Source: Spongiibacter thalassae (lineage in GTDB: Bacteria > Pseudomonadota > Gammaproteobacteria > Pseudomonadales > Spongiibacteraceae). From it: a stretch of 64,000 nucleotides of DNA. A model generated the notes under the pieces. It did not search any database, was not told the DNA's origin, and saw only the letters and a program-made list of their open reading frames with translations. Positions 9,158 to 18,524 of this stretch are shown here, in pieces; positions within the stretch are counted from its first letter, which is position 1; each line of letters opens with the position of its first letter. The stretch lies in contig NZ_JAAWWK010000002.1 in assembly GCF_012272835.1 (NCBI RefSeq), positions 525,451-589,450 on the forward strand, read 5' to 3'. The translations under genes were made by a program, and so were the position numbers.

Positions 9158-10957
9158 GTGCCTAGTCTCGATCTGATTCGCAATTTTTCTATTATCGCCC
9201 ATATTGACCACGGTAAATCGACCCTCGCGGATCGGTTTATCCAGACCTGTGGGGGCCTGACTCAGCGGGAAATGGCCGAACAGGTCCTCGACTCGATGGA
9301 TATCGAGCGCGAGCGCGGCATCACGATCAAGGCCCAGAGCGTCACGCTGAACTACACCGCCAACGACGGCAAGACCTATCAGCTCAACTTTATTGATACC
9401 CCCGGACATGTTGACTTCTCCTATGAGGTGTCGCGCTCATTGGCCGCCTGCGAAGGCGCGTTGCTGGTGGTCGACGCGGCTCAGGGGGTTGAAGCGCAAT
9501 CGGTCGCGAACTGTTACACCGCGATAGAGCAGGGGCTGGAAGTACTGCCAATTCTTAACAAAATGGACCTTCCCCAGGCTGACCCTGAGCGGGTGAAGCA
9601 GGAAATAGAAGAAATTATCGGCGTAGACGCCAGTGGCGCGATTGCGGTCAGTGCAAAATCTGGCCTGGGCATCGACGATGCCCTTGAAGCCTTGGTGGCA
9701 ACCATTCCTCCGCCAGAGGGCGACGTCGATGCGCCCTTGCAGGCACTGATTATTGACTCCTGGTTTGATAATTACCAAGGGGTTGTGTCGCTGGTGAGGG
9801 TGAAAAACGGCACCCTGAAAAAGGGCGACAAGATTATCAGCAAGACCCTGGGTAAAGCCCACTCAGTTGATGTTGTGGGGATTTTTACTCCGAAGCAGAC
9901 CAATACCGGTGTATTGCGTGCCGGTGAGGTGGGATTTGTCATCGCCGGGATAAAAGACATCCTCGGCGCGCCTGTCGGTGATACCTTCACCCATGCCGCG
10001 ACCCCGGAGGTCGCCGCGCTGCCGGGCTTCCAAAAGGTGAAGCCCCAGGTCTATGCGGGAATGTTCACCGTTTCTACCGAGGACTACGAGGATTTTCGCG
10101 ATGCACTGGGCAAGCTGACGCTCAATGATGCCTCGCTATTCTATGAGCCGGAAAGCTCCGACGCGCTCGGCTTTGGCTTCCGCTGTGGTTTCCTTGGCAC
10201 ACTGCACATGGAAATCATCCAGGAGCGGCTGGAGAGGGAGTACGACCTCGATCTGATTACCACGGCACCGACGGTAATTTATCAGGTAGAAAAGAAGAAC
10301 GGCGAAGTGGTGATGGTAGACAACCCTTCGGCTATGCCCGACCCGGGCGAGCTTGAGGAAACCCGCGAGCCCATCGCCAAGGTGAATATTCTGTGTCCCC
10401 AGGAACACTTGGGTAATGTGATGACCTTGTGCTCGGAGCGGCGCGGCGTCCAGAAAGATATGCAGTTCCTCGGTCAGCAGGTGTCTCTGACCTGGGATAT
10501 TCCCATGAGTGAAGTGGTATTGGACTTCTTCGACCGGCTGAAATCGGTCAGCCGCGGTTTTGCTTCTCTGGACTATAGTTTTGATCGCTTCGAGGCGGCT
10601 AATGTGGTCAAGCTTGATGTGCTCATCAACGGCGACCGGGTGGATGCGCTGGCGATGATTGTGCACCGGGACTTTGCCCAGAACCGGGGGCGGATGCTGG
10701 TCGAAAAAATGCGTGAGCTGATTCCTCGTCAGATGTTCGACGTGGCCATTCAAGCAGCCATTGGCGGCCATATTATCGCTCGCCAAACTGTTAAGGCGTT
10801 GCGCAAAAATGTGACGGCAAAATGTTATGGTGGTGATGTCTCGCGCAAGCGTAAATTGTTGGAAAAGCAAAAAGCAGGGAAAAAACGCATGAAACAGGTG
10901 GGGAACGTTGAAATTCCCCAGTCGGCGTTTTTAGCTGTACTTAAAGTCGATAGCTGA
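9158..10957 (+). CDS. lepA: Elongation factor 4 (LepA)
   Basis: A 599-residue translational GTPase with the family's exact length (E. coli 599). It shows G1 [13 protein letters not shown], the G3 region [13 protein letters not shown]4 NKMDLP, and the LepA-specific C-terminal domain ending near [10 protein letters not shown]. LepA acts on stalled or initiating ribosomes. The start is a GTG with a weak ribosome-binding site. It precedes lepB, as in E. coli. Confidence 0.98.
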   Translation: MPSLDLIRNFSIIAHIDHGKSTLADRFIQTCGGLTQREMAEQVLDSMDIERERGITIKAQSVTLNYTANDGKTYQLNFIDTPGHVDFSYEVSRSLAACEGALLVVDAAQGVEAQSVANCYTAIEQGLEVLPILNKMDLPQADPERVKQEIEEIIGVDASGAIAVSAKSGLGIDDALEALVATIPPPEGDVDAPLQALIIDSWFDNYQGVVSLVRVKNGTLKKGDKIISKTLGKAHSVDVVGIFTPKQTNTGVLRAGEVGFVIAGIKDILGAPVGDTFTHAATPEVAALPGFQKVKPQVYAGMFTVSTEDYEDFRDALGKLTLNDASLFYEPESSDALGFGFRCGFLGTLHMEIIQERLEREYDLDLITTAPTVIYQVEKKNGEVVMVDNPSAMPDPGELEETREPIAKVNILCPQEHLGNVMTLCSERRGVQKDMQFLGQQVSLTWDIPMSEVVLDFFDRLKSVSRGFASLDYSFDRFEAANVVKLDVLINGDRVDALAMIVHRDFAQNRGRMLVEKMRELIPRQMFDVAIQAAIGGHIIARQTVKALRKNVTAKCYGGDVSRKRKLLEKQKAGKKRMKQVGNVEIPQSAFLAVLKVDS

Positions 10958-10971
10958 GGGGCTCAGACCGG

Positions 10972-12027
10972 ATGGTCAATTTGATACTGCTGGCCGTAGC
11001 CAGTGCATCGCTTATTGTGTGGTTGTTGCAGGAAGTGAAAGGGCGGCGCCAGATTCAAACGGCCCTGCAGTGGTGTGCGGAAAAAAAGACGGCCAGCGAC
11101 GCCCAGTCATTACGTCAGCAAGTCATTCCCGGCTGGTTGGAGTGGAGCTTTCGAATCGTAGCGGGGCTGTGGTTCGTGTGGATTGCCAGTGTCGTTATGA
11201 TAAAAGACGGCGATTTTGCGCTGGCATTGGTGGTGCTGACGCTGTTGGCCGGCTTGATCGCGGGGCTGGACAAGTTTGTGTTTGAGCGGGGGCGTCGCGC
11301 CTTTGTCAGCGCCGGCAATGTTGCGGTATACATCACCTATTTCGTCAAGCAGGAACAGGACAGTCTCAAGCAGGAGCTGGGAGGCACTCTGCCGATCGCC
11401 GAAAATGCGCGCTCGTTTTTTCCGGTATTGTTGGTGGTCTTGCTGCTGCGCTCCTTTATTGTCGAGCCCTTCCAGATTCCCTCTGCGTCAATGGTGCCCA
11501 GCCTGGAGATCGGTGATTATATTCTGGTCAATAAGCACAAATATGGCTTGCGCCTGCCGGTGATTGGCACGAAATTCATTGAGGTCGATGAGCCCAAACG
11601 CGGCGATGTAATGGTGTTTTTCCCCCCGGGTGACAAGCGTTATTTCATCAAACGGGTGATTGGTTTACCCGGCGATACGCTGCGTTACAGCAACAAGAAA
11701 CTCTACATAAACGGCGAGCTAGTACCGCATACCCTCGAGGCCGAGGTGCCGCCACTGAGACCGGTCACCCAGGTTATTCGCGAGCAGTTGGGTAATTCCG
11801 AGCACCTGATTCACCACGACCGTCGTATTTACCGCGGTGATTTCGAGGTGACGGTGGCACCGGGACATTATTTTATGATGGGTGATAATCGCGATAACAG
11901 CAGCGATAGCCGGGTCTGGGGACAGGTGCCCGAGGAAAATATCGTCGGCAAGGCCTTTGCGATATGGATGCACTGGCGGTCGTTTTCAGAGTTGCCCAGC
12001 TTCGATCGTGTAGGCTTGATCCGTTGA
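10972..12027 (+). CDS. lepB: Signal peptidase I
   Basis: Leader peptidase cleaves signal peptides of secreted proteins at the periplasmic face of the inner membrane. The 351-residue product has N-terminal membrane segments (about residues 1-20, 58-98 and 149-165), the Ser173 nucleophile in PSASMVP, the general-base Lys227 in YFIKRVIGLPGD, and the C-terminal box GDNRDNSSDSR. It is slightly longer than E. coli LepB (324 aa), mostly in the region between the first helices and the catalytic core. It lies 14 bp after lepA. Confidence 0.97.
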   Translation: MVNLILLAVASASLIVWLLQEVKGRRQIQTALQWCAEKKTASDAQSLRQQVIPGWLEWSFRIVAGLWFVWIASVVMIKDGDFALALVVLTLLAGLIAGLDKFVFERGRRAFVSAGNVAVYITYFVKQEQDSLKQELGGTLPIAENARSFFPVLLVVLLLRSFIVEPFQIPSASMVPSLEIGDYILVNKHKYGLRLPVIGTKFIEVDEPKRGDVMVFFPPGDKRYFIKRVIGLPGDTLRYSNKKLYINGELVPHTLEAEVPPLRPVTQVIREQLGNSEHLIHHDRRIYRGDFEVTVAPGHYFMMGDNRDNSSDSRVWGQVPEENIVGKAFAIWMHWRSFSELPSFDRVGLIR

Positions 12028-12071
12028 CGACGGCGTACAGGAACCCACTGTTAATTCTGGAGAGTTGCTAA

Positions 12072-12440
12072 ATGAGACGGTCACAGCAAGGCTTGGGTAT
12101 GTTGTCCCTGTTGGTAGTTCTGGGAATGGCGAGTGTGATTTTGACGATGGCAGTCAAACTCGTTCCGCTGTACATGGATAACTGGAGCCTCAAGAGCGTA
12201 TTGGAAAGCGTTGTCGCCGATCAGACCGGTGTCAATGCGACCCCTGGCAGCGTGCGCACGACTCTAAGCCGCTATATGCAAACTAACCGTATTGACGCCA
12301 TTTCTCCCGCTAAAATGCTGATAAAGTCGGAAAGCAATGGCGTCAGTATCGACGCTTCCTACGAAAAACGGGTGACGCTGTTCTTCAATATCGACGCAGT
12401 GGTGAAGTTTGACGATATGGTTTACAAGGTGCCTCGTTGA
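12072..12440 (+). CDS. DUF4845 family membrane protein
   Basis: A 122-residue protein with an N-terminal basic stretch and one membrane helix (about residues 10-30), then a small soluble domain. Proteins of this DUF4845 type are regularly found between lepB and rnc in Pseudomonas and relatives; no function is established. GGAG lies upstream of the ATG. Its stop overlaps the rnc start (TTGA). Confidence 0.85.
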   Translation: MRRSQQGLGMLSLLVVLGMASVILTMAVKLVPLYMDNWSLKSVLESVVADQTGVNATPGSVRTTLSRYMQTNRIDAISPAKMLIKSESNGVSIDASYEKRVTLFFNIDAVVKFDDMVYKVPR

Positions 12441-13120
12441 ATAAATTTTCCGATCTGGCCGAGTTGGAATTGACCCTCGGCTACTGCTTTACCGATACGG
12501 CGCTGCTGGATCAGGCGCTTACCCACCGCAGCTGTGCCGCCAAACACAATGAACGCCTCGAATTTCTCGGCGATTCACTGCTGAATATGCTGGTTAGTGA
12601 CCACCTGTACAGACGTTTTCCGGATCTTGACGAGGGCGACCTCAGCCGCATTCGCGCCTCCTTGGTGAGCGGCAAGACTCTGGCAAAGGTCGCTGGTGAG
12701 CTCGGTTTGGGGGCATATTTGCGACTGGGTGTCGGCGAGCGAAAAAGCGGAGGCAACCGCCGCGCCTCGACGCTTGCCGACGCCGTTGAAGCGATCCTGG
12801 GCGCGGTGTATCTCGACGCTGATATCAGTGCCTGCCGGGACTGTATTGAACGCTGGTTTAGCGGGCGGTTTGCGACACTGGACCCGCAGGCCAGCCATAA
12901 AGACGCGAAAACCCGTTTGCAGGAGTATTTACAGGCACGCAAGCAGCCATTGCCTGAATACGTAGTACAAGCCGCTGAGGGTGAGGATCACCAGCAGCAA
13001 TTTACCGTGGCGTGTCATGTGGCCATGTTGAACACCGCATTCACGGCATCTGGCACTAGCCGCCGTAAAGCAGAGCAGGCCGCCGCGGCACAAGCTCTGC
13101 TTCAATTGGAGAAACAGTAA
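12437..13120 (+). CDS. rnc: Ribonuclease III
   Basis: RNase III cleaves double-stranded RNA in rRNA and mRNA maturation. The 227-residue protein contains the signature [11 protein letters not shown] with catalytic Glu/Asp residues and a C-terminal dsRNA-binding domain (from about residue 155). It starts with TTG overlapping the preceding stop codon, which implies translational coupling. Order lepB-(DUF4845)-rnc-era-recO is conserved. Confidence 0.97.
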   Translation: MNKFSDLAELELTLGYCFTDTALLDQALTHRSCAAKHNERLEFLGDSLLNMLVSDHLYRRFPDLDEGDLSRIRASLVSGKTLAKVAGELGLGAYLRLGVGERKSGGNRRASTLADAVEAILGAVYLDADISACRDCIERWFSGRFATLDPQASHKDAKTRLQEYLQARKQPLPEYVVQAAEGEDHQQQFTVACHVAMLNTAFTASGTSRRKAEQAAAAQALLQLEKQ

Positions 13121-13121
13121 A

Positions 13122-14033
13122 ATGAACAATGCCCCGGATGGCGAACAGCGTTGTGGCTATGTGGCCATTGTCGGGCGTCCGAACGTCGGTAAATCGACGC
13201 TGCTCAACCATATACTCGGTCAGAAATTAAGCATTACCTCGCGCAAACCGCAAACCACTCGACATCAGGTATTGGGTATCAAGACCGAGGGAGAGGTGCA
13301 GGCGATCTACGTGGATACGCCGGGACTGCATTTGCATGATGAAAAAGCGATAAACCGCTATATGAACAAGGCGGCAAGTTCAGCGCTGAAACATGTGGAT
13401 GTGGTGCTGTTTTTGGTGGATCGTGAGCGCTGGACCGAGGAAGACGATCTGGTGCTGAGCAAGGTACAAAGCTGTACCTGTCCGGTATTGCTGGTGATTA
13501 ACAAGGTCGATCGGTTGAACGACAAAAAGGAATTGCTACCGGTTATTGAAGCGCTGAGCAAAAAGCATAATTTTGCCGGTGTGGTGCCGGTGTCGGCCCT
13601 GCGTGGCCACAACCGCGACGGTCTTGAGGACATAATTCGGCAACACCTTCCGCCAGGGGTGCATATGTTCCCCGAAGATCAGATTACCGACCGCACAGAG
13701 CGCTTTCTTGCCGCTGAGCTGGTGCGTGAAAAAATCATGCGACAACTGGGTGAAGAAGTGCCCTACGCGATGACGGTTGAAATCGAGGAGTTCAAAGTGT
13801 CTCCCCGCTTGACCGAGATCAGCGCGTTGATCCTTGTTGAGCGTCAGGGCCAGAAAAAAATATTGATTGGTGAGGGCGGCAGTCGCTTGCGCCAGATAGG
13901 CACTGAGGCGCGCAAGGATATGGAGCGAGCCTTCGACAGCAAGGTAATGCTGCGCTTGTGGGTAAAGGTCAAGTCGGGTTGGTCCGATGACGAGCGCGCC
14001 CTGCGCAGTCTGGGATATAACGACCTCGACTAG
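13122..14033 (+). CDS. era: GTPase Era
   Basis: A 303-residue ribosome-assembly GTPase that binds 16S rRNA near its 3' end. G1 is GRPNVGKST, the switch segment is KPQTTRHQ, G3 is DTPGLH, G4 is NKVDRL, and the C-terminal KH domain carries [14 protein letters not shown]. It begins two bases after the rnc stop, as in the E. coli rnc operon. Confidence 0.98.
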   Translation: MNNAPDGEQRCGYVAIVGRPNVGKSTLLNHILGQKLSITSRKPQTTRHQVLGIKTEGEVQAIYVDTPGLHLHDEKAINRYMNKAASSALKHVDVVLFLVDRERWTEEDDLVLSKVQSCTCPVLLVINKVDRLNDKKELLPVIEALSKKHNFAGVVPVSALRGHNRDGLEDIIRQHLPPGVHMFPEDQITDRTERFLAAELVREKIMRQLGEEVPYAMTVEIEEFKVSPRLTEISALILVERQGQKKILIGEGGSRLRQIGTEARKDMERAFDSKVMLRLWVKVKSGWSDDERALRSLGYNDLD

Positions 14034-14035
14034 CC

Positions 14036-14728
14036 ATGCGCGTCGATGCTGAACCGGCCTACGTACTACACCTGCGCCCCTATCGGGACACCAGCGCTAT
14101 TGTAGACGTGCTGACTCAGCATCACGGCTGTGTGAGCGTCGTTGCGCGGGGGCTGCGTGGCGGCGGGAAAAATCGCCAAAGCTGGCGTGCGGCCTTGCAG
14201 GTTGGCAACCTGTTATACCTGTCCTGGCAGGGGCGCGGTGAACTAAAGACCCTGACCGACGCTCAAGCGCATAGCCGTTTTGAATTGCGTGGGTCAGCGC
14301 TGTATTGCACCTTCTATGTCAACGAAATCATCGAACGTCTCTTGCATCGCCATGACCCCCAGCCGGGCATTTTTCAGCTGTACGGTCGTTGTTTGCTGGC
14401 GCTGTCAACAGATGCCAATTATGAGCTGGCACTGCGCCGCTTTGAGGGCGGATTATTGCGGGAGTTGGGCTACGGCATTGATTATGTTGACGTCGATGGC
14501 GGCGGTTTGCGCGACGATGCCAACTATCAGTTTCTTCCCCGGCAGGGCTTTGTGCTGACCGACGCTCCCGATGGTCTGCATGGCGGTGTGTTACGCCGCC
14601 TCGCTGATAACGATTATTCCGGGCAGGGCTTATTGGTCGCAAAACGCCTGCATCGGCGCGTATTGGCTGATCTGCTGGGCGATCGTCCCCTCAACAGCCG
14701 CAAACTCTTTGCCCAGTTTCGCCGCTGA
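14036..14728 (+). CDS. recO: DNA repair protein RecO
   Basis: A 230-residue protein of the RecFOR recombination pathway, which loads RecA on SSB-coated gaps. The N-terminal OB fold includes VLHLRPYRDTSAIVD and the basic segment VVARGLRGGGKN, both typical. It follows era by two bases. The pdxJ and acpS genes that follow recO in E. coli and Pseudomonas are not here; instead the next gene, 3 bp away, is on the opposite strand. Confidence 0.95.
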   Translation: MRVDAEPAYVLHLRPYRDTSAIVDVLTQHHGCVSVVARGLRGGGKNRQSWRAALQVGNLLYLSWQGRGELKTLTDAQAHSRFELRGSALYCTFYVNEIIERLLHRHDPQPGIFQLYGRCLLALSTDANYELALRRFEGGLLRELGYGIDYVDVDGGGLRDDANYQFLPRQGFVLTDAPDGLHGGVLRRLADNDYSGQGLLVAKRLHRRVLADLLGDRPLNSRKLFAQFRR

Positions 14729-14731
14729 AGG

Positions 14732-17422
14732 CTATTCGAAAAGCACCTCGAGGTCGTGCTCGTCGGTCCAGGTGAGCAATTCGTCAATGGCTGCCAATAC
14801 TTCCCGGTGCCGGGGTTGGAGCGCCTGGGTATCGCCGGCCTTCAGCGTATTTTCCAGGGCGAGCACCGCCTGCCGAAGGTTTGGCGTTCCGGTATAGGCG
14901 CAGTTCCCTTTCAGGCCATGACTGATTTCCGCCAATTGCTGCCAGTCCCGATCGTTGTAGCTGTTGATGAGCGCGGTTCGGGTCGCCGGCAGTTCCTCAG
15001 TGAGCATTTCCAGCATGTTGATCGCCAACTCCGGACGCTGGCGCGACAGGTGCAGGCACTCGCCAATATCGACGGGGCGCGGTTCATCCGCAAATGCCTC
15101 GCTGGCGGGCAAGTAGTGGGCGACTGGCTCGGTGGAGGGCGATCCCCGCTGTAAATACTGGTCGAGCACTGTGGCGAGCTGGGATTCGCCCACGGGCTTG
15201 CTCAGGTATTCGTTAATACCCGCCTGCTGGATCTGCTGGGGGTTTTCCGGAGCGAGATAGGCAGAGATGGCAACGATGGGTGTCGCGCTATTCGGGCTGC
15301 TCTGGCGTATCTGACGACTGGCTTCGATACCGTCCAGCTGGGGCATTTGAATGTCGATAAAGATCAGGTCGAAGAGTTGGTCCTGACAGTAGCTCAGCGC
15401 CTCGACGCCGTTGCAGGCCGACACCGCATCAATGCCAAAGTCTGCCAGAAAGGCCGACAGAATGTGCAGGTTCGACGGGTTGTCGTCCACAATCAGCACT
15501 CGGTTGTTGCCGAAGTAAGGCGCTTCTCTGTTGCCACCGAGCTGCTGATGAATGTCACCGCAGAGGGCGTCGTACAAGCGCACGCAGGAAACCGGTTTGC
15601 TCAGCCAGATGCGACCGTCGTTATGGGGTTGGTCGCCGAGGTTGGGGCTGAGCACGATTCCCGGGTGTCCGGGAGTTTCCGAAGGCAGACGACGATTGCT
15701 CTCCTGCTTGTCGAGGCAGAGAATGCTGTAGTCGCAACTGCGATCCAGCTGACGGATATCCCGACAGTGGCGAACCTCCATTCCCCAGCTTTGCAATACG
15801 TCGCTGAGCGACTGTGCATACAAAGTACTGCGCTCGTAAAGGGCTACGCTATAGCCACGCAGTGCGTTGAAGTTACGGATTTGCATGGCGTTGTGGTCAA
15901 TGGGCAAGTTGACCGTAAACCAGAACGTTGAACCCTTGCCGAAGTCGCTGTCCACACCGACTTCGCCGCCCATTTCCTTGGCGAGCCCTTTGACGATCAC
16001 CAGCCCCAGTCCAGTGCCGCCATACTGTCGGGTCACAGAGGCGTCAGCCTGGGCGAAGTCCTTGAAAATACTGTCGCGCTGGGCGGCGTTGATGCCAATG
16101 CCGGTATCCGATACCCGCACCGTCAGCGTCGCGGACTCAGGGTTGCAGTCGACACACACAATATCGACACGGATGTGGCCGGAGGGGGTGAACTTGATTG
16201 CATTATTGATGAGGTTGGTCATCATTTGTCGCAGGCGCAGTGCATCCCCCAGCACCGTGTCAGGGCAGTCGTGTTGAATGAACAGTGCCAGTTCGAGCCC
16301 TTTGTCATAGGCCTGGGGTGCGAGCATGATTAGGGTATCTTCGGCGAGCTCGCGCAGGTTGATCGGCGAGCGGTCAAACACCAGCTTGCCGGCTTCCAGT
16401 TTGGAAAAATCCAGAATGTCGTTGATGATGGTCAGCAGGCTTTCCGCGCTGTTGCGCATGGTTTCCAGCGCTTCGCGCTGCCTGCCCTGAAGCTCTGATT
16501 TGAGCAGAATATTGCTGAAACCGATGATGCTGTTAAGTGGTGTGCGGATTTCATGGCTGGTATTGGCGAGAAACTCTGACTTCACTCGGTTGGCCCGGAC
16601 CGCTTCGCGTCTCGCCAGATCGAGCTCGATATTCTGGATTTCAACGGTCTCCAGGGTTTCCCGCAGGTCGCTGTTCGACATTTCGAGGCTGCGCTGCAGC
16701 TCCTGTAGCTCCTTAACCTGGGCCGCACTCAGGCGATTCAATTCCCTGGCGATGTCGCTGAATTCGTCGTTGCCGGGAATATGAATGTGGAAGTCGCGGC
16801 TGCCGTTGGCAAGGCGGCGAATCGCTTGCAGCACATTGACTAAATCGCCGCGCAGGGTGTGGTTGACGTAGCTGAACATGGCCAGGGAGATTAGCGCAGA
16901 AAGCCCAAGGATCATGGCGGTGCTGAGCAGCGATTGGTATTTGCGCAGCTCGTACTGATGCCAACTGAAGTGCATTTGCACCCAGCCAAGTATTTCCTCG
17001 TTACCGGGGCCTGCGGCGGGTCGCTTGCCGACGATGGCGTGGATGACCTGCAGCTGGTCCTCATCTATGTGGAATTGCTGTGGCTGGTCGCGGCTCAGGG
17101 TGCTTACGTCGGGGGGCTGTATTGCCGGGCCGGCGTGGCTGACCGGCTCCAGCTGCGCATCGTATATCGTCACCGCTCTTACACCGGCCTCTTCCAAGGC
17201 TGACCTGCTGAGTTCCGCGAGCAGCTCCCGGTCCTGTTCGATCAGGTGCGCTGCCAGTGCACTGAGTTGTCCGGATACCGCGCCTGCTCGTTGCACAATC
17301 ATGCCGCGCAGTTCTTTTAGCTGACCGTCGATGAGATAGGCGCTCAGGCCGACACAGATCAATGTCAACGGGAGTAAACCCAGTATCGAAATGAGGGAGG
17401 TAAATCCTAAGCGCCTTCGCAT
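14732..17422 (-). CDS. barA: Hybrid sensor histidine kinase BarA/GacS
   Basis: An 896-residue tripartite kinase. In order: first membrane helix (about 8-32), periplasmic sensor, second helix (about 165-187), HAMP and coiled coil, HisKA with His290 in NTSHEIRTPLN, HATPase with INNAIKF, DTGIG and GGTGLGL, a degenerate receiver-like region (about 520-620), an intact receiver with phospho-acceptor Asp690, and an HPt domain with His835 in SHGLKG. This matches BarA/GacS, which phosphorylates UvrY/GacA to induce CsrA-binding small RNAs. It lies beside cysM-relA as in Pseudomonas; the cognate regulator is not in the window. Confidence 0.93.
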   Translation of the reverse strand: MRRRLGFTSLISILGLLPLTLICVGLSAYLIDGQLKELRGMIVQRAGAVSGQLSALAAHLIEQDRELLAELSRSALEEAGVRAVTIYDAQLEPVSHAGPAIQPPDVSTLSRDQPQQFHIDEDQLQVIHAIVGKRPAAGPGNEEILGWVQMHFSWHQYELRKYQSLLSTAMILGLSALISLAMFSYVNHTLRGDLVNVLQAIRRLANGSRDFHIHIPGNDEFSDIARELNRLSAAQVKELQELQRSLEMSNSDLRETLETVEIQNIELDLARREAVRANRVKSEFLANTSHEIRTPLNSIIGFSNILLKSELQGRQREALETMRNSAESLLTIINDILDFSKLEAGKLVFDRSPINLRELAEDTLIMLAPQAYDKGLELALFIQHDCPDTVLGDALRLRQMMTNLINNAIKFTPSGHIRVDIVCVDCNPESATLTVRVSDTGIGINAAQRDSIFKDFAQADASVTRQYGGTGLGLVIVKGLAKEMGGEVGVDSDFGKGSTFWFTVNLPIDHNAMQIRNFNALRGYSVALYERSTLYAQSLSDVLQSWGMEVRHCRDIRQLDRSCDYSILCLDKQESNRRLPSETPGHPGIVLSPNLGDQPHNDGRIWLSKPVSCVRLYDALCGDIHQQLGGNREAPYFGNNRVLIVDDNPSNLHILSAFLADFGIDAVSACNGVEALSYCQDQLFDLIFIDIQMPQLDGIEASRQIRQSSPNSATPIVAISAYLAPENPQQIQQAGINEYLSKPVGESQLATVLDQYLQRGSPSTEPVAHYLPASEAFADEPRPVDIGECLHLSRQRPELAINMLEMLTEELPATRTALINSYNDRDWQQLAEISHGLKGNCAYTGTPNLRQAVLALENTLKAGDTQALQPRHREVLAAIDELLTWTDEHDLEVLFE

Positions 17423-17579
17423 CGTCGGGTAGAGCCTTGTGGTGCTGCAATGGTATTATGATGAACGAAATTACATGAGGTCGCTATTCCTGGACGGGCT
17501 GGATGCGTAGTTTGTCTGCGGAATCGGTGGTCAGTCACGGTTAGGGGTGACCAGAGCGTACCCTGAGGTCTTTTCCGGC

Positions 17580-18467
17580 ATGACAGATTTTCCAACCATT
17601 GAGCAATATATTGGTAATACCCCTCTGGTGCGTTTGCAGCGCCTGTCGAACTCCGGCAACACGATTTTGCTTAAACTTGAAGGGAATAACCCCGCCGGAT
17701 CGGTAAAAGATCGGCCGGCGATGAGTATGATTGCCCGCGCCGAGGAGCGCGGCGAAATCCGTCCCGGTGATACCCTGATTGAAGCCACCAGCGGTAATAC
17801 CGGTATCGCGTTGGCCATGGCTGCGGCGATTCGTGGCTACAAGCTGTATCTGATTATGCCCAGTCATATGAGCAGTGAGCGCAAGCTGGCGATGGCGGCC
17901 TACGGTGCCGAGTTGATTGAAGTGTCGCAGGAGGAGGGCATGGAAGGGGCGCGTGACCTGGCTCTGGCGATGCAGGCCGAGGGTAAGGGCAAAGTGCTGG
18001 ATCAGTTCGCCAACGGGGATAATCCCCGCGCACATTACGAAGCCACCGGCCCTGAAATCTGGCAGCAGAGCCGGGGTCTGATTACCCACTTCGTGTCATC
18101 GATGGGAACCACGGGCACAATCATGGGGGTCTCTCGCTACCTCAAGGAGCAGAATCCTGCGATTCAGGTCGTAGGCTTGCAGCCCGAGGATGGCTCCAGC
18201 ATTCCCGGTATCCGGCGCTGGCCGAAGGAGTATCTGCCGAGTATTTACGAAGCCCCCCGTGTCGATCGAGTAATGGATATCGAGCAGGGCGAGGCCGAAG
18301 AAACCATGCGCGCGCTGGCGGCAAAAGAGGGAATCTTTTGCGGTGTGTCTTCCGGCGGAGCGGTTGCCGGCGCATTGCGCCTGGACCGCGAGCTTGAAAA
18401 TGCGGTGATTGTGGCCATTATCTGTGACCGGGGCGACCGCTATTTGTCCACTGGCGTATTTGGGTAA
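17580..18467 (+). CDS. cysM: Cysteine synthase B
   Basis: O-acetylserine sulfhydrylase B makes cysteine from O-acetylserine and sulfide or thiosulfate, with PLP. The 295-residue product has the PLP lysine in NPAGSVKDR, the substrate loop TSGNTGIALA and the phosphate cup GTTGTIMG. The ATG at 17580 gives the family N terminus; an upstream GTG at 17547 adds 11 unlikely residues. In many relatives rlmD sits between cysM and relA, but here only 57 bp separate them. Confidence 0.95.
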   Translation: MTDFPTIEQYIGNTPLVRLQRLSNSGNTILLKLEGNNPAGSVKDRPAMSMIARAEERGEIRPGDTLIEATSGNTGIALAMAAAIRGYKLYLIMPSHMSSERKLAMAAYGAELIEVSQEEGMEGARDLALAMQAEGKGKVLDQFANGDNPRAHYEATGPEIWQQSRGLITHFVSSMGTTGTIMGVSRYLKEQNPAIQVVGLQPEDGSSIPGIRRWPKEYLPSIYEAPRVDRVMDIEQGEAEETMRALAAKEGIFCGVSSGGAVAGALRLDRELENAVIVAIICDRGDRYLSTGVFG

Positions 18468-18524
18468 ATCAACCAGAGACTCCGTTGTCTGTCAGGGAAG
18501 GCTGGGTCGAAGTGAGTAGGATGT